DNA of 64,000 bases from Gynuella sunshinyii YC6258 (GTDB lineage Bacteria > Pseudomonadota > Gammaproteobacteria > Pseudomonadales > Natronospirillaceae): positions 5,680,593-5,744,592 of the forward strand of contig NZ_CP007142.1 of assembly GCF_000940805.1 (NCBI RefSeq), read 5' to 3'. The translations under genes were made by a program, and so were the position numbers. Below, in pieces: positions 1 through 10,600 of the stretch; positions within the stretch are counted from its first letter, which is position 1; each line of letters opens with the position of its first letter. A model generated the notes under the pieces. That model was not told the origin of the DNA and did no database searches. It saw nothing but the letters and a program-made list of their open reading frames with translations.

Positions 1-802
1 CATGCATCAGAGGGCCACCCTGACTTTCCGGGAATACCGCAAAGTTCAGCTTTTTATTCAGTTCTTCATCATTGTTGGCCAGAATCAGACCGCCGCGAGG
101 TCCACCCAGAGTCTTATGCGTAGTCGTAGTCACAACATCGGCAATGCCCACTGGAGTTGGATAAATTCCGGCAGCCACCAATCCTGCAATATGAGCCATA
201 TCAACAAACAGATATGCACCCACCTTATCAGCAATGTCCCTGAACCGCTGCCAGTCAACGATACGGGAATATGCTGAGAACCCTGCGACAATCATCGTGG
301 GTTTGTGTTCTTCCGCCAGCTGTTCAACCTGTTCATAATCAATCTCGCCAGTTTCAGGGTTCAAACCATACTGTACAGAGTTGTAGATACGACCGGAAAA
401 CGACACCGGGGCACCATGGGTCAAATGACCACCGTGTGCCAGACTCATACCCAGAACAGTATCACCCGGTTTGCACAATGCCATATAAACAGCAGCATTG
501 GCCTGTGAACCGGAATGCGGCTGCACGTTGGCATACTCCGCTCCAAACAATGCCTTGGCACGATCAATAGCCAGCTGCTCCACCACATCAACGTGCTCAC
601 AGCCACCGTAATAACGCTTGCCAGGATAACCTTCAGCATATTTGTTGGTTAACACAGAACCTTGGGCTTCCATGACTCTGGGGCTGGTGTAGTTTTCTGA
701 AGCAATCAGCTCAATGTGCTCTTCCTGGCGTTGAGCTTCAGCAGTCATTGCCGCATACAACTCGTCATCATAGCCCTGGATTTTCATGGATTTCTCAAAC
801 AT
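1..802 (-). CDS. glyA: Serine hydroxymethyltransferase, C-terminus cut by window edge
   Basis: PLP enzyme that interconverts serine and glycine and loads one-carbon units on tetrahydrofolate in the cytoplasm. Reading the minus strand from the ATG at 802-800 gives [19 protein letters not shown], then the family landmarks [21 protein letters not shown] and [14 protein letters not shown]. The PLP-lysine motif [14 protein letters not shown] follows. The frame is open to base 2, giving about 267 of the usual 415-420 residues, so the C-terminal third lies outside the window. The gene is divergent from ettA. Identity is very secure. Confidence 0.97.
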   Translation of the reverse strand, partial: MFEKSMKIQGYDDELYAAMTAEAQRQEEHIELIASENYTSPRVMEAQGSVLTNKYAEGYPGKRYYGGCEHVDVVEQLAIDRAKALFGAEYANVQPHSGSQANAAVYMALCKPGDTVLGMSLAHGGHLTHGAPVSFSGRIYNSVQYGLNPETGEIDYEQVEQLAEEHKPTMIVAGFSAYSRIVDWQRFRDIADKVGAYLFVDMAHIAGLVAAGIYPTPVGIADVVTTTTHKTLGGPRGGLILANNDEELNKKLNFAVFPESQGGPLMH

Positions 803-1126
803 CAGTTTCTCCTGGTGTTATTGATCAAATTGGATTACAGGTGTTTTTTAATTCGCTCTTTGCAGCTTGAGGCGGAAAACATCAATGCCATATCAGGTTT
901 GTCACTCATCTTCCACGCCCATAAAATCTGTCGTCTTAACCGACCATGGCAGCCACAAGTATCAACTGGTCTCAAGCCGGCGGCTATTCTAACTAAAAGC
1001 ACAAACAAAACTCACATGAAAAAACATTGTCGCTGCTATGAAGATATTTTGCCCGAAGACCTTGGGTTTAGCCGCTGTTTTGACTAACCTTGTCAGCCTT
1101 TAGAATACCAAGAGGTCATAAGCCAA
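803..1126. other. Divergent intergenic region glyA / ettA
   Basis: This 324-base gap between two divergent genes must hold both promoters. I see no credible coding sequence, RNA gene or riboswitch. A purine-rich AGAGG at about 1110 is the likely ribosome binding site for the GTG start of ettA. No operator could be assigned with confidence. Confidence 0.5.
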
Positions 1127-2785
1127 GTGGCTCAATACGTTTATACCATGAACAGGGTCGGTAAGATCGTCCCGCCCAAACGCGAAATCCTGAAAGATAT
1201 TTCCCTGTCATTCTTCCCAGGCGCCAAAATCGGAGTGCTGGGTCTGAATGGTGCTGGTAAATCAACACTGCTCAGAATCATGGCCGGTCTTGATACCGAG
1301 ATTCAGGGGGAAGCAAGACCTCAGCCCGGTATCAAGGTGGGTTATCTCCCTCAGGAACCACAACTGGACGAAGAAAAAAACGTTCGTGAAATCGTCGAAG
1401 AGGCACTTGGTGAAATCAATGAGGCCAAGGCCAAGCTGGATGAAGTCTACGCCGCCTACGCCGATCCCGACGCAGATTTCGATGCGCTGGCAGCCGAACA
1501 GGCACGGCTGGAAAATATCATCCAGGCCGCAGACGCGCATAACATGGAACATAAACTGGAAATAGCCGCCGATGCCCTGCGTCTGCCGCCCTGGGATGCC
1601 AAAGTCAAATACCTCTCAGGTGGTGAACGTCGCCGTGTAGCACTGTGCCGGTTATTGTTGAGTTCTCCAGACATGCTGCTGCTCGACGAACCCACCAACC
1701 ACCTGGACGCCGAATCAGTCGGGTGGCTTGAGCGTTTTCTGCATGAATTTCCCGGCACAGTGGTGGCCATTACCCACGACCGTTATTTTCTTGATAATGT
1801 TGCCGGCTGGATTCTTGAGCTGGACCGTGGTCATGGTATTCCTTATGAAGGCAACTATTCCGGCTGGCTTGAAGCCAAAGAAAAACGACTGGAGCAGGAA
1901 GCCAAACAACAGGCGGCTCATGAAAAAGCCGTTAAATCAGAGCTGGAATGGGTACGTCAGAATGCCAGAGGACGCCAGGCGAAATCCAAAGCCCGTTTAA
2001 AACAGTTCGAAACACTGAACAGCCGCGAGACCCAGGCCCGCAGTGAAACCAATGAAATCTATATTCCACCAGGACCTCGTCTGGGGGATGTGGTTATAGA
2101 AGTCGAACACGTCGCCAAATCTTTTGAAGAAAAAGTACTGTACGACGATCTGTCTTTTGTCGTTCCACCAGGAGCCATTGTCGGTGTCATCGGTGGTAAC
2201 GGTGCCGGTAAATCAACCCTGTTCAAACTGTTGACCCAGCAGGAACAACCTGACAGCGGTGCTATTCGTATCGGCGATACGGTCAAAATGGCCTGTGTCG
2301 GACAAATGCGCGAACTGGAGGGCAGTAACACGGTATTTGAAGAAGTTTCCGAAGGCCGGGACCTGATCCAGGTCGGCGGATATGAAATTCCGGCCCGAGC
2401 CTACCTTGGACGGTTTAACTTCAAGGGCTCTGACCAGCAAAAATATGTCAAACAGCTGTCCGGTGGTGAGCGTAACCGTCTGTTTTTGGCCAAACTGTTA
2501 AAAGAAGGCGGCAACGTTCTGCTGCTCGACGAACCAACCAACGATCTCGACGTGGAAACGTTGCGTGCGTTGGAGGAAGCCCTATTGGTATTCCCTGGCA
2601 GTGCGATTGTCATCTCCCACGATCGCTGGTTCCTTGACCGCGTAGCCACTCATATTCTGGCTTTTGAAGGTGATTCCAGTACGGTGTTCTTTGAAGGCAA
2701 CTACAGTGAATATGAAGAGGACCATAAAAAACGGGTTGGTGATCAGGGACCAAAACGGGTCAAATATAAACGGATCAAAACCTGA
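1127..2785 (+). CDS. ettA: Energy-dependent translational throttle protein EttA (ABC-F ATPase)
   Basis: Soluble ABC-F protein that binds the ribosomal E site and gates entry into elongation according to the ATP/ADP ratio. Its 552 residues match the family length (about 555). Two ATPase halves are visible. The first has Walker A GLNGAGKST and signature LSGGERRRVALC. The second has Walker A GGNGAGKST and signature LSGGERNRLFLAKLL. Both Walker B segments read LLLDEPTN. The charged linker between the halves (about residues 240-310) is also present. The GTG start is chosen because MAQYVYTMNRVGK aligns with the conserved ABC-F N-terminus; the next ATG, seven codons on, would cut it off. There are no membrane segments, so it is not a transporter. 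Confidence 0.96.
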   Translation: MAQYVYTMNRVGKIVPPKREILKDISLSFFPGAKIGVLGLNGAGKSTLLRIMAGLDTEIQGEARPQPGIKVGYLPQEPQLDEEKNVREIVEEALGEINEAKAKLDEVYAAYADPDADFDALAAEQARLENIIQAADAHNMEHKLEIAADALRLPPWDAKVKYLSGGERRRVALCRLLLSSPDMLLLDEPTNHLDAESVGWLERFLHEFPGTVVAITHDRYFLDNVAGWILELDRGHGIPYEGNYSGWLEAKEKRLEQEAKQQAAHEKAVKSELEWVRQNARGRQAKSKARLKQFETLNSRETQARSETNEIYIPPGPRLGDVVIEVEHVAKSFEEKVLYDDLSFVVPPGAIVGVIGGNGAGKSTLFKLLTQQEQPDSGAIRIGDTVKMACVGQMRELEGSNTVFEEVSEGRDLIQVGGYEIPARAYLGRFNFKGSDQQKYVKQLSGGERNRLFLAKLLKEGGNVLLLDEPTNDLDVETLRALEEALLVFPGSAIVISHDRWFLDRVATHILAFEGDSSTVFFEGNYSEYEEDHKKRVGDQGPKRVKYKRIKT

Positions 2786-2844
2786 ATATCCGGTCGCGGG
2801 AGTCTGTCTCCCGCAATCCTCACCTTTTACAAAGCGATGTTGTA

Positions 2845-3945
2845 ATGCAAAAAAAGCTCAATAATCAGTTGTTTGCCCTTTCCGGTCTGGGTCTGATCGC
2901 CGGGATTCTGCTCACTCAGGGGATCAGTTGGATCACCAGCGCCCAGAAACTGGCACACATGCAGATACTCGGCTTTCTCTGCACCGGCATCGCGATTATT
3001 CTGCTGACAGCGTGCTTCAAGCTGATCGCCATGGTGCGGCTCGATATTTCCAACCAGATATCTGCACAACTGCAGCAGTTGTTGAATAAAACCAATACTA
3101 TTCTGAGCGCCTCCAAAAAGATTAAAAACGACCAGCAGGGTCTGATCCGGCTACTCAATGAGACCTCGGAAGGCGCCTGGCTGAAAAACCTCGACAATGA
3201 ATTCATTTTTGCCAATGAACATCTCGGCAAATTATTAAACGCCACTCCCACAGCACTGGTTAACAGAGACTCTTCGGTGGTCGAGTCCGATTTTCTGCAT
3301 CATCTCAACCAGGTTGATGCCAGAGTGATTGCATCAGCGGAAACAGAAAGCATCGAAATCGAAACCGGTAACCAGCACCGGTTTGTCATTCGCTCCACCC
3401 CCATACTGAACGCTAATGGCAAGGTTTCCGGCACTGCCGCCACCGTCAGTGATATCACCCATCTGAAGACCTTGAGAGAACTGCAGGAAAAGTGGCAGTT
3501 CATCGATCCGCTGACCAACCTTGGCAATATCCTGATGGGACAAAACTGGCTGAAAGATGCGCTAGCCACGCGCCAACAGGATGAAATCATTGCGGTATTG
3601 ATGTTCGAATATGAGAATTTTGCCGATATCAGCAAACAACTGGGTTCTATGGTTGTGGATTTGATTGTGGCGGAAACAGGTAACAGAATTGCCGGTTTAG
3701 TTGGTAAAGAGCAGCTGCCGATACGGGTTTCCGGAGATCAGTTCGGTCTGCTGATCCGTAAAATATCTGATCCCGCAGACATCCTTTCTCTCGCAGAACA
3801 AGTCAAACAGCGGTTGTCAGAACCGCTGACCGTTCACGAGACAGAACTGTCTCTGACACCCCGGATGGGCATGGCCAGAACACCGGTCCATGGTGATGAC
3901 CCAATCCAGTTACTGGCCACAGCAGAACAGGACATGCGGGCCTGA
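2845..3945 (+). CDS. Membrane PAS protein with degenerate GGDEF domain
   Basis: A 366-residue putative signalling protein. Two hydrophobic helices near the N-terminus (about residues 8-26 and 40-63) anchor it in the inner membrane. A coiled linker and a PAS-like domain follow (about 95-205, with WLKNLDNEFIFANEHLGKLL). The C-terminal domain has the diguanylate cyclase entry motif DPLTNLG, but the active-site loop reads VSGDQFGLL instead of GG(D/E)EF, and the first metal-binding aspartate region reads FEYENF. Diguanylate cyclase activity is therefore unlikely; it may bind nucleotide or act as a scaffold or sensor. It lies 59 bases after ettA and could be co-transcribed with it. The ribosome binding site is weak. 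Its role is unknown. Confidence 0.75.
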   Translation: MQKKLNNQLFALSGLGLIAGILLTQGISWITSAQKLAHMQILGFLCTGIAIILLTACFKLIAMVRLDISNQISAQLQQLLNKTNTILSASKKIKNDQQGLIRLLNETSEGAWLKNLDNEFIFANEHLGKLLNATPTALVNRDSSVVESDFLHHLNQVDARVIASAETESIEIETGNQHRFVIRSTPILNANGKVSGTAATVSDITHLKTLRELQEKWQFIDPLTNLGNILMGQNWLKDALATRQQDEIIAVLMFEYENFADISKQLGSMVVDLIVAETGNRIAGLVGKEQLPIRVSGDQFGLLIRKISDPADILSLAEQVKQRLSEPLTVHETELSLTPRMGMARTPVHGDDPIQLLATAEQDMRA

Positions 3946-4114
3946 ACAACGATTCACTCTGTCAGCCCGCTGGTTTTTGCTCTATATTGATTAGCTCTCT
4001 GCATTCGGCATTCCCACATCCCTGGCAAACATCATTGCCAGGTTAATCACAAACCATAACGCCGTAGAGTTCGCTCCATCCTGGTAAAAATCCGGAAACA
4101 AGCAGGGCTCCCAT

Positions 4115-6826
4115 ATGATGAATCCTGAACAGCTGTCACCATCATCACAAAGCGTATTCTGGTGGGCGACCGCCCTGGCTCAGTTTCGGGTAGCCAGGCA
4201 CAATGAAACCTCAGTATCCATCAGCGCCAGCGACATTTTAGTCGGCATGTTGCTGGAGTCTCCGACTGATCCAACCACTACGACATTACTGACTCATTTC
4301 CATCTGACGCCTGGTCAGATATTGCCGGATGATTATTTGATTCCCACACGGCAGGAGCTTGAGCGGCAGTTGCGGTCCATCCCCGCAGACACAACACCGG
4401 CCTTCGATTCAGACGCTGACTATGTCCTCAAACAGGCGTATGAAATAGCCGCACAGAACAAATACTCCCAAGTACTTGAACTGCCATATCTGCTGATCGG
4501 GCTATTGCAGAGCCCAAATACCATCGCAGAGAAACTAGCAGAACTGTTTGCCCAGCGAGGTATCGAGATATCCCAGGTCCAGCAACTGAGCCTGGAATTT
4601 TTCAGCCAGCCCGAAAACAAACAAAGCTATGCTGAATTTCTGCAGACCCGCCTGCCGTATCACGCCAGCCCGGTTGATATTCCCAACTACAAGGCGGATC
4701 ACGGTAACCTGAATGATCTGACCCAGGATCTGGTAGGCATTCGTGCCGAAGTGGATGCATTTGCCTACCTGCTGGCCTCCAGGGGGCTGAAGCCGCCGCT
4801 GGCGGTTGGTCTGTTCGGTGAATGGGGTTCGGGAAAGTCCTTTTTCATGCAGGCCGTCAGAAGCCGGATTGAACAACTGACTGGCAGTGACCAGATCAGT
4901 CAGCGGTCCCAGGTCGAAGTTCCCTACTGGAAGCGCATCATCCACATTGAATTTAATGCCTGGCACTATGTGGAAGGAAATCTCTGGGCCAGTCTGGTCG
5001 ACCATATCTTCAATCAGCTCCGGCTCAAGGGCGAGAAAGAGGATCTGGTGGAAAAACGGCGCAATTACTGGCTGCAACAACTGGACAGCAAACGTGTGGA
5101 ACTGGCTGAACTGGAATCGAAGTACAGCGTGGCCAAACGGGATCTCGATAGTCTGGAACAACGCATGGATCTGTTGGAGCAGGCGTATCAGACAGAAATG
5201 GAACATCTGCGTCAGCTGAAAGCCAACGCCAGCTCTGATGTCGTCATCCGGGACAGCCTGAATGCCGTTTCCGAGGTGCTCGACAACAATCTGCTCGCTC
5301 TTGGACTCCCCAGCGCTCGCGACATCTTCAAAAAACTGGATGAAGCACACCAGGAGATCAAACGTGGCCGACGACTGTTAACGGAGTTATGGCATCATAA
5401 ACACCGGTCATATCGATATCTGCTGGTTCTGGCAGGACTGTTTCCCCCGGCAGTCACATGGATGCTGACCAGTCTGACTGAGTCCATGAATACTGCCTGG
5501 CTGAGTGGTGCAGCGGCAACCGTCGCCACTGGAACGGCACTGCTTTCGAAGACCACTTTATTTATCAAAGACAGGTTAAAACAGCTGCAACAGGCCTCCG
5601 CCAAGGTGCAGCAGGAAGTTATGCAACAACAGCAACAGCTCGATAATCAGATAACGGCGGCCGAACAGACGGTTGCAAACGCCCGACAGCGGCTGCATGA
5701 CTCTATTCACCATAGAAACGAAGTGCTGGACAGTATTGAAGAGATCCAGGACGAACTTAAAAAAGTTACTCCCACACAAATACTGAACGAGTTTGTCAAA
5801 GAACGGGTAGGTTCCGGTGACTATCGCAAGCATCTGGGGATCCCGGCGTTGATTCAGCAGGACTTCCAACAGCTGGCAACTTTGATTTCAGGTCACAATC
5901 AGGCGCTGGTGGCGGGTGACGATTCTGACAACGAAGCCCATGATGACTATGGTTTTAATCGCATTATCCTGTACATCGACGACCTTGATCGTTGCCCTGA
6001 TACTCACGTGGTGCAGGTACTTCAGGCAGTCCATCTGCTGCTGGCATTTGAGTTATTCGTTGTGGTGGTGGCCGTCGATTCGCGCTGGTTGTCGCATGCC
6101 CTGATCAAGCATTTTGATGCTCTGGCCCCGGAACACAACAACACTTCCACAGCCAGCCCGGATGATTATCTGGAGAAGATTTTTCAAGTACCGTTCTGGG
6201 TGCAACCACTGAATGACCATGCCCGTCAGAATATTATCAATGGTCTGCTCGAAGGCCATTTGCTGACCACCCGTCAGCCCCCCGGCGGTCAATTCTCATC
6301 TGATAGCAATATTCCCAACGTTTCCGAATCACACCAACAAATATTGGATTCCCTGAACCCCGCCAGTGCCCCACCCGAACTGGACGTGGCAGCATTGAGC
6401 ATTCATGCTGATGAACTCGACTTCTTAAAACAACTCACGCCACTGTTGGGGAATACTCCCAGAGCCACCAAGCGGTTTGTGAATCTATATCAGCTACTGC
6501 GGATCATTCACCATCTCACTCCGGAAAACGATGAGGAGTCGCCACCGGATTATCAGTTGCTCGGATTTATGCTTGCCATCGGAGGTACCGTACCGAATCT
6601 TGAACAATCCATTCTGATGGCAGAACAACAAAATCCTTATGGCCTGTTGAGCGATGTACTCAACAACCTGGAACAGCTTCATGCTGATCGAATTCAGTTG
6701 TGGATGGATTCAAGAATACACTGGCTGACCATTCCATTGGCGCGGATACAGCATTCTTATCACCGGGTAGAGCGTTTTCTGTTCCGGGTCAGCAGTGGAT
6801 CGTTGTCCGGTCTCAGGTCACTGTGA
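4115..6826 (+). CDS. Clp-N-like domain + KAP family P-loop NTPase
   Basis: A 903-residue multidomain protein. Residues 1 to about 180 are helical and look like two tandem Clp-N-type repeats (SASDILVGMLLESP; LELPYLLIGLLQSPN). A KAP NTPase core follows: Walker A GEWGSGKS at 235-242, FNAWHY at 280-285, Walker B IILYIDDLDRC at 617-627, and the KAP motif YLEKIFQVPF at 685-694. Between the Walker motifs lies an insertion with a coiled coil (about 310-370), two membrane-spanning stretches (about 434-455 and 462-478) and a second, Gln-rich coiled coil (about 485-550). KAP NTPases are membrane-associated STAND-like ATPases, some found in phage-defence islands; the substrate here is unknown. A tandem ATGATG start is used. 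It stands alone, and its end overlaps the convergent nitrilase gene by 9 bases. Confidence 0.85.
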   Translation: MMNPEQLSPSSQSVFWWATALAQFRVARHNETSVSISASDILVGMLLESPTDPTTTTLLTHFHLTPGQILPDDYLIPTRQELERQLRSIPADTTPAFDSDADYVLKQAYEIAAQNKYSQVLELPYLLIGLLQSPNTIAEKLAELFAQRGIEISQVQQLSLEFFSQPENKQSYAEFLQTRLPYHASPVDIPNYKADHGNLNDLTQDLVGIRAEVDAFAYLLASRGLKPPLAVGLFGEWGSGKSFFMQAVRSRIEQLTGSDQISQRSQVEVPYWKRIIHIEFNAWHYVEGNLWASLVDHIFNQLRLKGEKEDLVEKRRNYWLQQLDSKRVELAELESKYSVAKRDLDSLEQRMDLLEQAYQTEMEHLRQLKANASSDVVIRDSLNAVSEVLDNNLLALGLPSARDIFKKLDEAHQEIKRGRRLLTELWHHKHRSYRYLLVLAGLFPPAVTWMLTSLTESMNTAWLSGAAATVATGTALLSKTTLFIKDRLKQLQQASAKVQQEVMQQQQQLDNQITAAEQTVANARQRLHDSIHHRNEVLDSIEEIQDELKKVTPTQILNEFVKERVGSGDYRKHLGIPALIQQDFQQLATLISGHNQALVAGDDSDNEAHDDYGFNRIILYIDDLDRCPDTHVVQVLQAVHLLLAFELFVVVVAVDSRWLSHALIKHFDALAPEHNNTSTASPDDYLEKIFQVPFWVQPLNDHARQNIINGLLEGHLLTTRQPPGGQFSSDSNIPNVSESHQQILDSLNPASAPPELDVAALSIHADELDFLKQLTPLLGNTPRATKRFVNLYQLLRIIHHLTPENDEESPPDYQLLGFMLAIGGTVPNLEQSILMAEQQNPYGLLSDVLNNLEQLHADRIQLWMDSRIHWLTIPLARIQHSYHRVERFLFRVSSGSLSGLRSL

Positions 6827-7651
6827 ACGCTGTCTGGTCTGAATACGATGTTCCTGGTTTGGCATGGTCTGGCGCATAGCATGAACCCTGGCCAGATCGA
6901 TTTGCCCCACCAGCCAACCGGTCTCGTCAGCAAGACAAGCCTGCACCGCTCCCCAAGGTTCGACAATCATTGAATGTCCCCAGGTCTGGCGTCCGTCATC
7001 GTGCGTACCGACCTGTGCCGGGGCCAGCATATAACAGGCATTTTCTACCGCCCGTGCCCGGTTCAGTAGTTCCCAGTGTGCCATTCCGGTAGGACGGGTA
7101 AACGCCGCCGGTGCCACCAGCACTTCTGCACCCATGGCCCGCAGACGCTGGTATTGTTCGGGGAAGCGCAAATCGTAACAGACCGACAGACCCACCCGGC
7201 CGACCGGAGTACTGACCACTGTCAGAGTGCTGCCATGACAATACGTAGCGCTCTCCTGGTAGCGGTTATGACGATCAGAAATAATGGCATCAAACAGATG
7301 GATTTTCCGGTATTCGGCCACCAATCGACCGCCCCCATCAAAGACCGGGCAACAGGCCCAGGGTTTCTGTTTGACGTTGTACTTAAACGGAATGGTTCCC
7401 GCGATCAACCAGCGCCGGTAGCGACGGGCCAGAGCACTGACATGCGCCATGATCATGCGCTGCTGCTCAAGGGATTGTCGGGATTCGCGGGTAATATCAC
7501 GATTGCCATAACTGGCCCAGTTTTCCGGCAACAGTACCAGATCCACTTCAGGATGCTGTTCCGCCAACTGCCGGAACGCTTCACTGACGGTCTCCAGATT
7601 GACAGCGATGTCGGTGGAGCTGGTCATTTGCAGCAATGCGACAGTGCTCAT
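6818..7651 (-). CDS. Carbon-nitrogen hydrolase (nitrilase superfamily, Nit1/deaminated-glutathione amidase type)
   Basis: A 277-residue amidase of the nitrilase superfamily. The catalytic triad is visible: Glu43 in LLPENWASYG, Lys116 in YRKIHLFD and Cys158 in LSVCYDLRFPE. The long motif CYDLRFPEQYQRLRAMGAE and the ending VIGQIDL-like segment are typical of the Nit1/YbeM branch, which hydrolyses deaminated glutathione and related omega-amides as metabolite repair. That substrate is inferred from the family. Its ATG shares one base with the yhdP stop (TAATG), so the two are translationally coupled at the end of the mre-maf-rng-yhdP cluster, a placement known from Pseudomonas relatives. Confidence 0.85.
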   Translation of the reverse strand: MSTVALLQMTSSTDIAVNLETVSEAFRQLAEQHPEVDLVLLPENWASYGNRDITRESRQSLEQQRMIMAHVSALARRYRRWLIAGTIPFKYNVKQKPWACCPVFDGGGRLVAEYRKIHLFDAIISDRHNRYQESATYCHGSTLTVVSTPVGRVGLSVCYDLRFPEQYQRLRAMGAEVLVAPAAFTRPTGMAHWELLNRARAVENACYMLAPAQVGTHDDGRQTWGHSMIVEPWGAVQACLADETGWLVGQIDLARVHAMRQTMPNQEHRIQTRQRSQ

Positions 7652-10600
7652 TATTTCACCTCTTTATCCTTCAGTTTTTTATCCTGAAGGGAATTATCAA
7701 ACGCCTTGTACAGCTGGTATTTGGGATTTTCCCAACTGCCGGTAATGCGGTATTTCACCGATGAGAAGCGTTCCAGCCCGGAGTTCATGATGCGTTCGGT
7801 AATAAAAATCGCCACAGCCACCTGTGGTGTCACTCCAGCCAGTAGCGCAGCCAATGGTATGGCGCTGGACACCGGTACGGTAAAGACCATATCCAGATCG
7901 AGCTGCTGGTCGACCATGTTGTAACCGCCGTTGAAACGGAACTTGGTGGCGGCACCATCAATCACAAATTCATTGGCTACCAAGGCAAAACCATCTTCAA
8001 ACAGCAGTGAGCCATCCACGGTATCAAACGAGATGCCTTTCTGCACGATGTCTGAAAAGTCCAGTGCCAGGCGCTTCAGAATACGGGAGAAATTAAAAAT
8101 GCCAAACAGTTTGATATCTTCATACTCCTCCACATTCAAAATCGCACCATTACGCATATGAATATCGGTTTTCCCTTTGACCGTTTCCACCTGATAAGCC
8201 AGTGGTGATCCCGGCCATTGCAGTTCAATGGTCGATTCCGCAGACTGGGTTCGAATGCTGCGGGCATAGCCCATTTTTTCCAATACACTGCCAACATCAC
8301 CGGCTCTCACATGACTTTGCAGATGGGTAGACATTGATCCGTCGGCGACGGTCAGCCAGTCCAGCGAGCCGGTCAGCTCAAGACCATTGATGTTGCCCTG
8401 AATATCGGTGACGGCGACCCCATTACTGACTGGTTTGATCCGTGCACTCCAGCTGCCAAAATCGCGACCATCCCATTCCAGGCGTTTCACCTGAACCAGA
8501 GCCGGGTAAATGGTTTTCAGGTCAACAGTCGCCAGCGGGTCATCGTTTTTGTCGCCGGCAACAGCAGGCTGTGAGTGCAGCCGGACAAATTCAAAGTCCA
8601 GCACCAACGGTTCATTTTCGCCATGCCCCCACCCCATGTTGCCCTGAACATCCGGTCCTTCAAAGTCCGCCGTCCAGCCCTGGTCAGTCCGACTGATCAG
8701 CACCTGCATATCCGGCCAGGTGTCAGTGAAATAATTCAGCTGATCGGTACGAATGCTGACCTCACGAATCAACTGATCAAAAGACCTGGTACCGGCTGTA
8801 TCTGTCTTACTCGCCGGCCACTGCTGATACAATCTGACGATATTCTGGATGTTTTCCTGCCAGCGGTCACCATCCAGTTTGGGCTCATGGATATCAATGA
8901 AGACACCATCCTCTTCGGGCAGCTTCGCCCCTTTCTCCGACTGAATTGAGCCCCGTTCAATCTGATTATTCACCATCAGCATATTGGTCGAAAGCTTGTC
9001 CGCCAACTGCACCTGAAGATAGCTTTTGTCGCCCTCAAACTGCATATTCAGAGTGCTGGGCCAGACCTCATCAGCCGCTTTTTGTAACGGGCTGGAGTAA
9101 TTCATGGCAATTCCGGTCAAATCACTCGTCACAGTCAATTGGCTGCGGGAGGCTTGAATATCGAGCTGCGCCTGATAGGGTGTGACTCCTCCGGTTTCGT
9201 GGATCAGTGCATCGCCAATCCACTCACCTACGTCCGCAACGTCAGCCTGCCCGGAGGCATCAATGAGCCAATGCAGGTCAGAACTGCCAAAACCACGAGT
9301 GGCGATCTTAAAAGCAGCATCATGACCAAAAAAACGACCATGTAACCCTGATGAGGAAAACCCGGTACGGGAAGAAAAATGGATACGGCCTGAGGCCTGA
9401 TCTACTGCCAGCTGATAGTCAGGCAACACCAACTGGTTGTCGCTGAGACGAACATCCACCTGAGCCTGAACCTTGTTTCCCTGTACCGGAACCCATATTT
9501 TTGCCTGGCCGGACATCTCCGCACCGCCGACCACCCAGGTATCCAGAGTATTGCCACTGAATTCCCGTAATGGCGAAGTGCGTACAAAATCCAGCACCGC
9601 TTCCGGCGCGCCACGAAACCGGGTCTCAATAAAGACATCAGGCTGGTGCTGATCCAGTGCCACCGATACCTGAGTGTCTTCAGCGACCAGATCCATGTAA
9701 TGCAAAGGGTCGACCTTCACATTGAGCTGATCCGGGGATAAATCCACGCTGCCGGATAAGTTATGCAGCATCGGCCATTCCCGGTCAGCAACGAAATCGA
9801 CATCCTGTAACTGATCTTTCAACAATACAGAAATCCCGTTACGGGTATTGCCAATCAGCGGCGTTGAAATCACCAGAGCACCATGATCGTTGCTGAAAGA
9901 ACGCACAGAATCCAGCAGCCACTGCCGCAACTGTCGATCCATCACTATCGGCAAGGCCTGTTCCAGCTGCTCCCGGCCACCACCACTGAAGGCCAGATTC
10001 AGATCAAATCGGGGTTCGCGTTCATGGTTTGGAGACTTGAAGGGAATAAACACACCGAAATCTGCACTGGCAGACGTCAGTCCCCGCGGCTGTCCGATAA
10101 TATGATGACCGCTGACCCGCAAACTGTTACCTGGATACCAGAACCATTCAACCTGACCCTGAAGCGCATCGACATCCACCGCTGAATCCAACACCCCCTT
10201 TAGGGTCATTGAGGTGTCAGAAGGTGTCACCGTCACCAGCCCATGGCCAGGTGTCATGTCAATATAACCATTCATATCCGATAACCCCGGCACTCCCTGC
10301 CAGGGGTCAGTAGAAACATTCGCAAACCGCCCCTGAACCGTCAGCCGATCAGCCGGAGGCTGGGTTGTCCGCCAGACAATTCGAGAGTTATATAACCGGC
10401 CACGAGGCTGTAAATCCGTCATCTTTCCCTGCGGAACGAGCACATTGGCCAGATTGGCCAGCACCTCCACATCCAGCCGGTTGCTGTTGATTTCCAACGA
10501 TTCACCATTCCAGAACAGATAATGTTTACTGGGTTTCCAGGTATTGTTCTGAAACTGAAACGTCAGCCCGCTCAACCAGGCCTGAGTCCGATCCTGACCA

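Noticed and set aside
4535-5350. 271-codon open frame on the minus strand inside the KAP NTPase gene
   Set aside because: Antisense to a gene with clear KAP motifs; no family motifs, poor start context.
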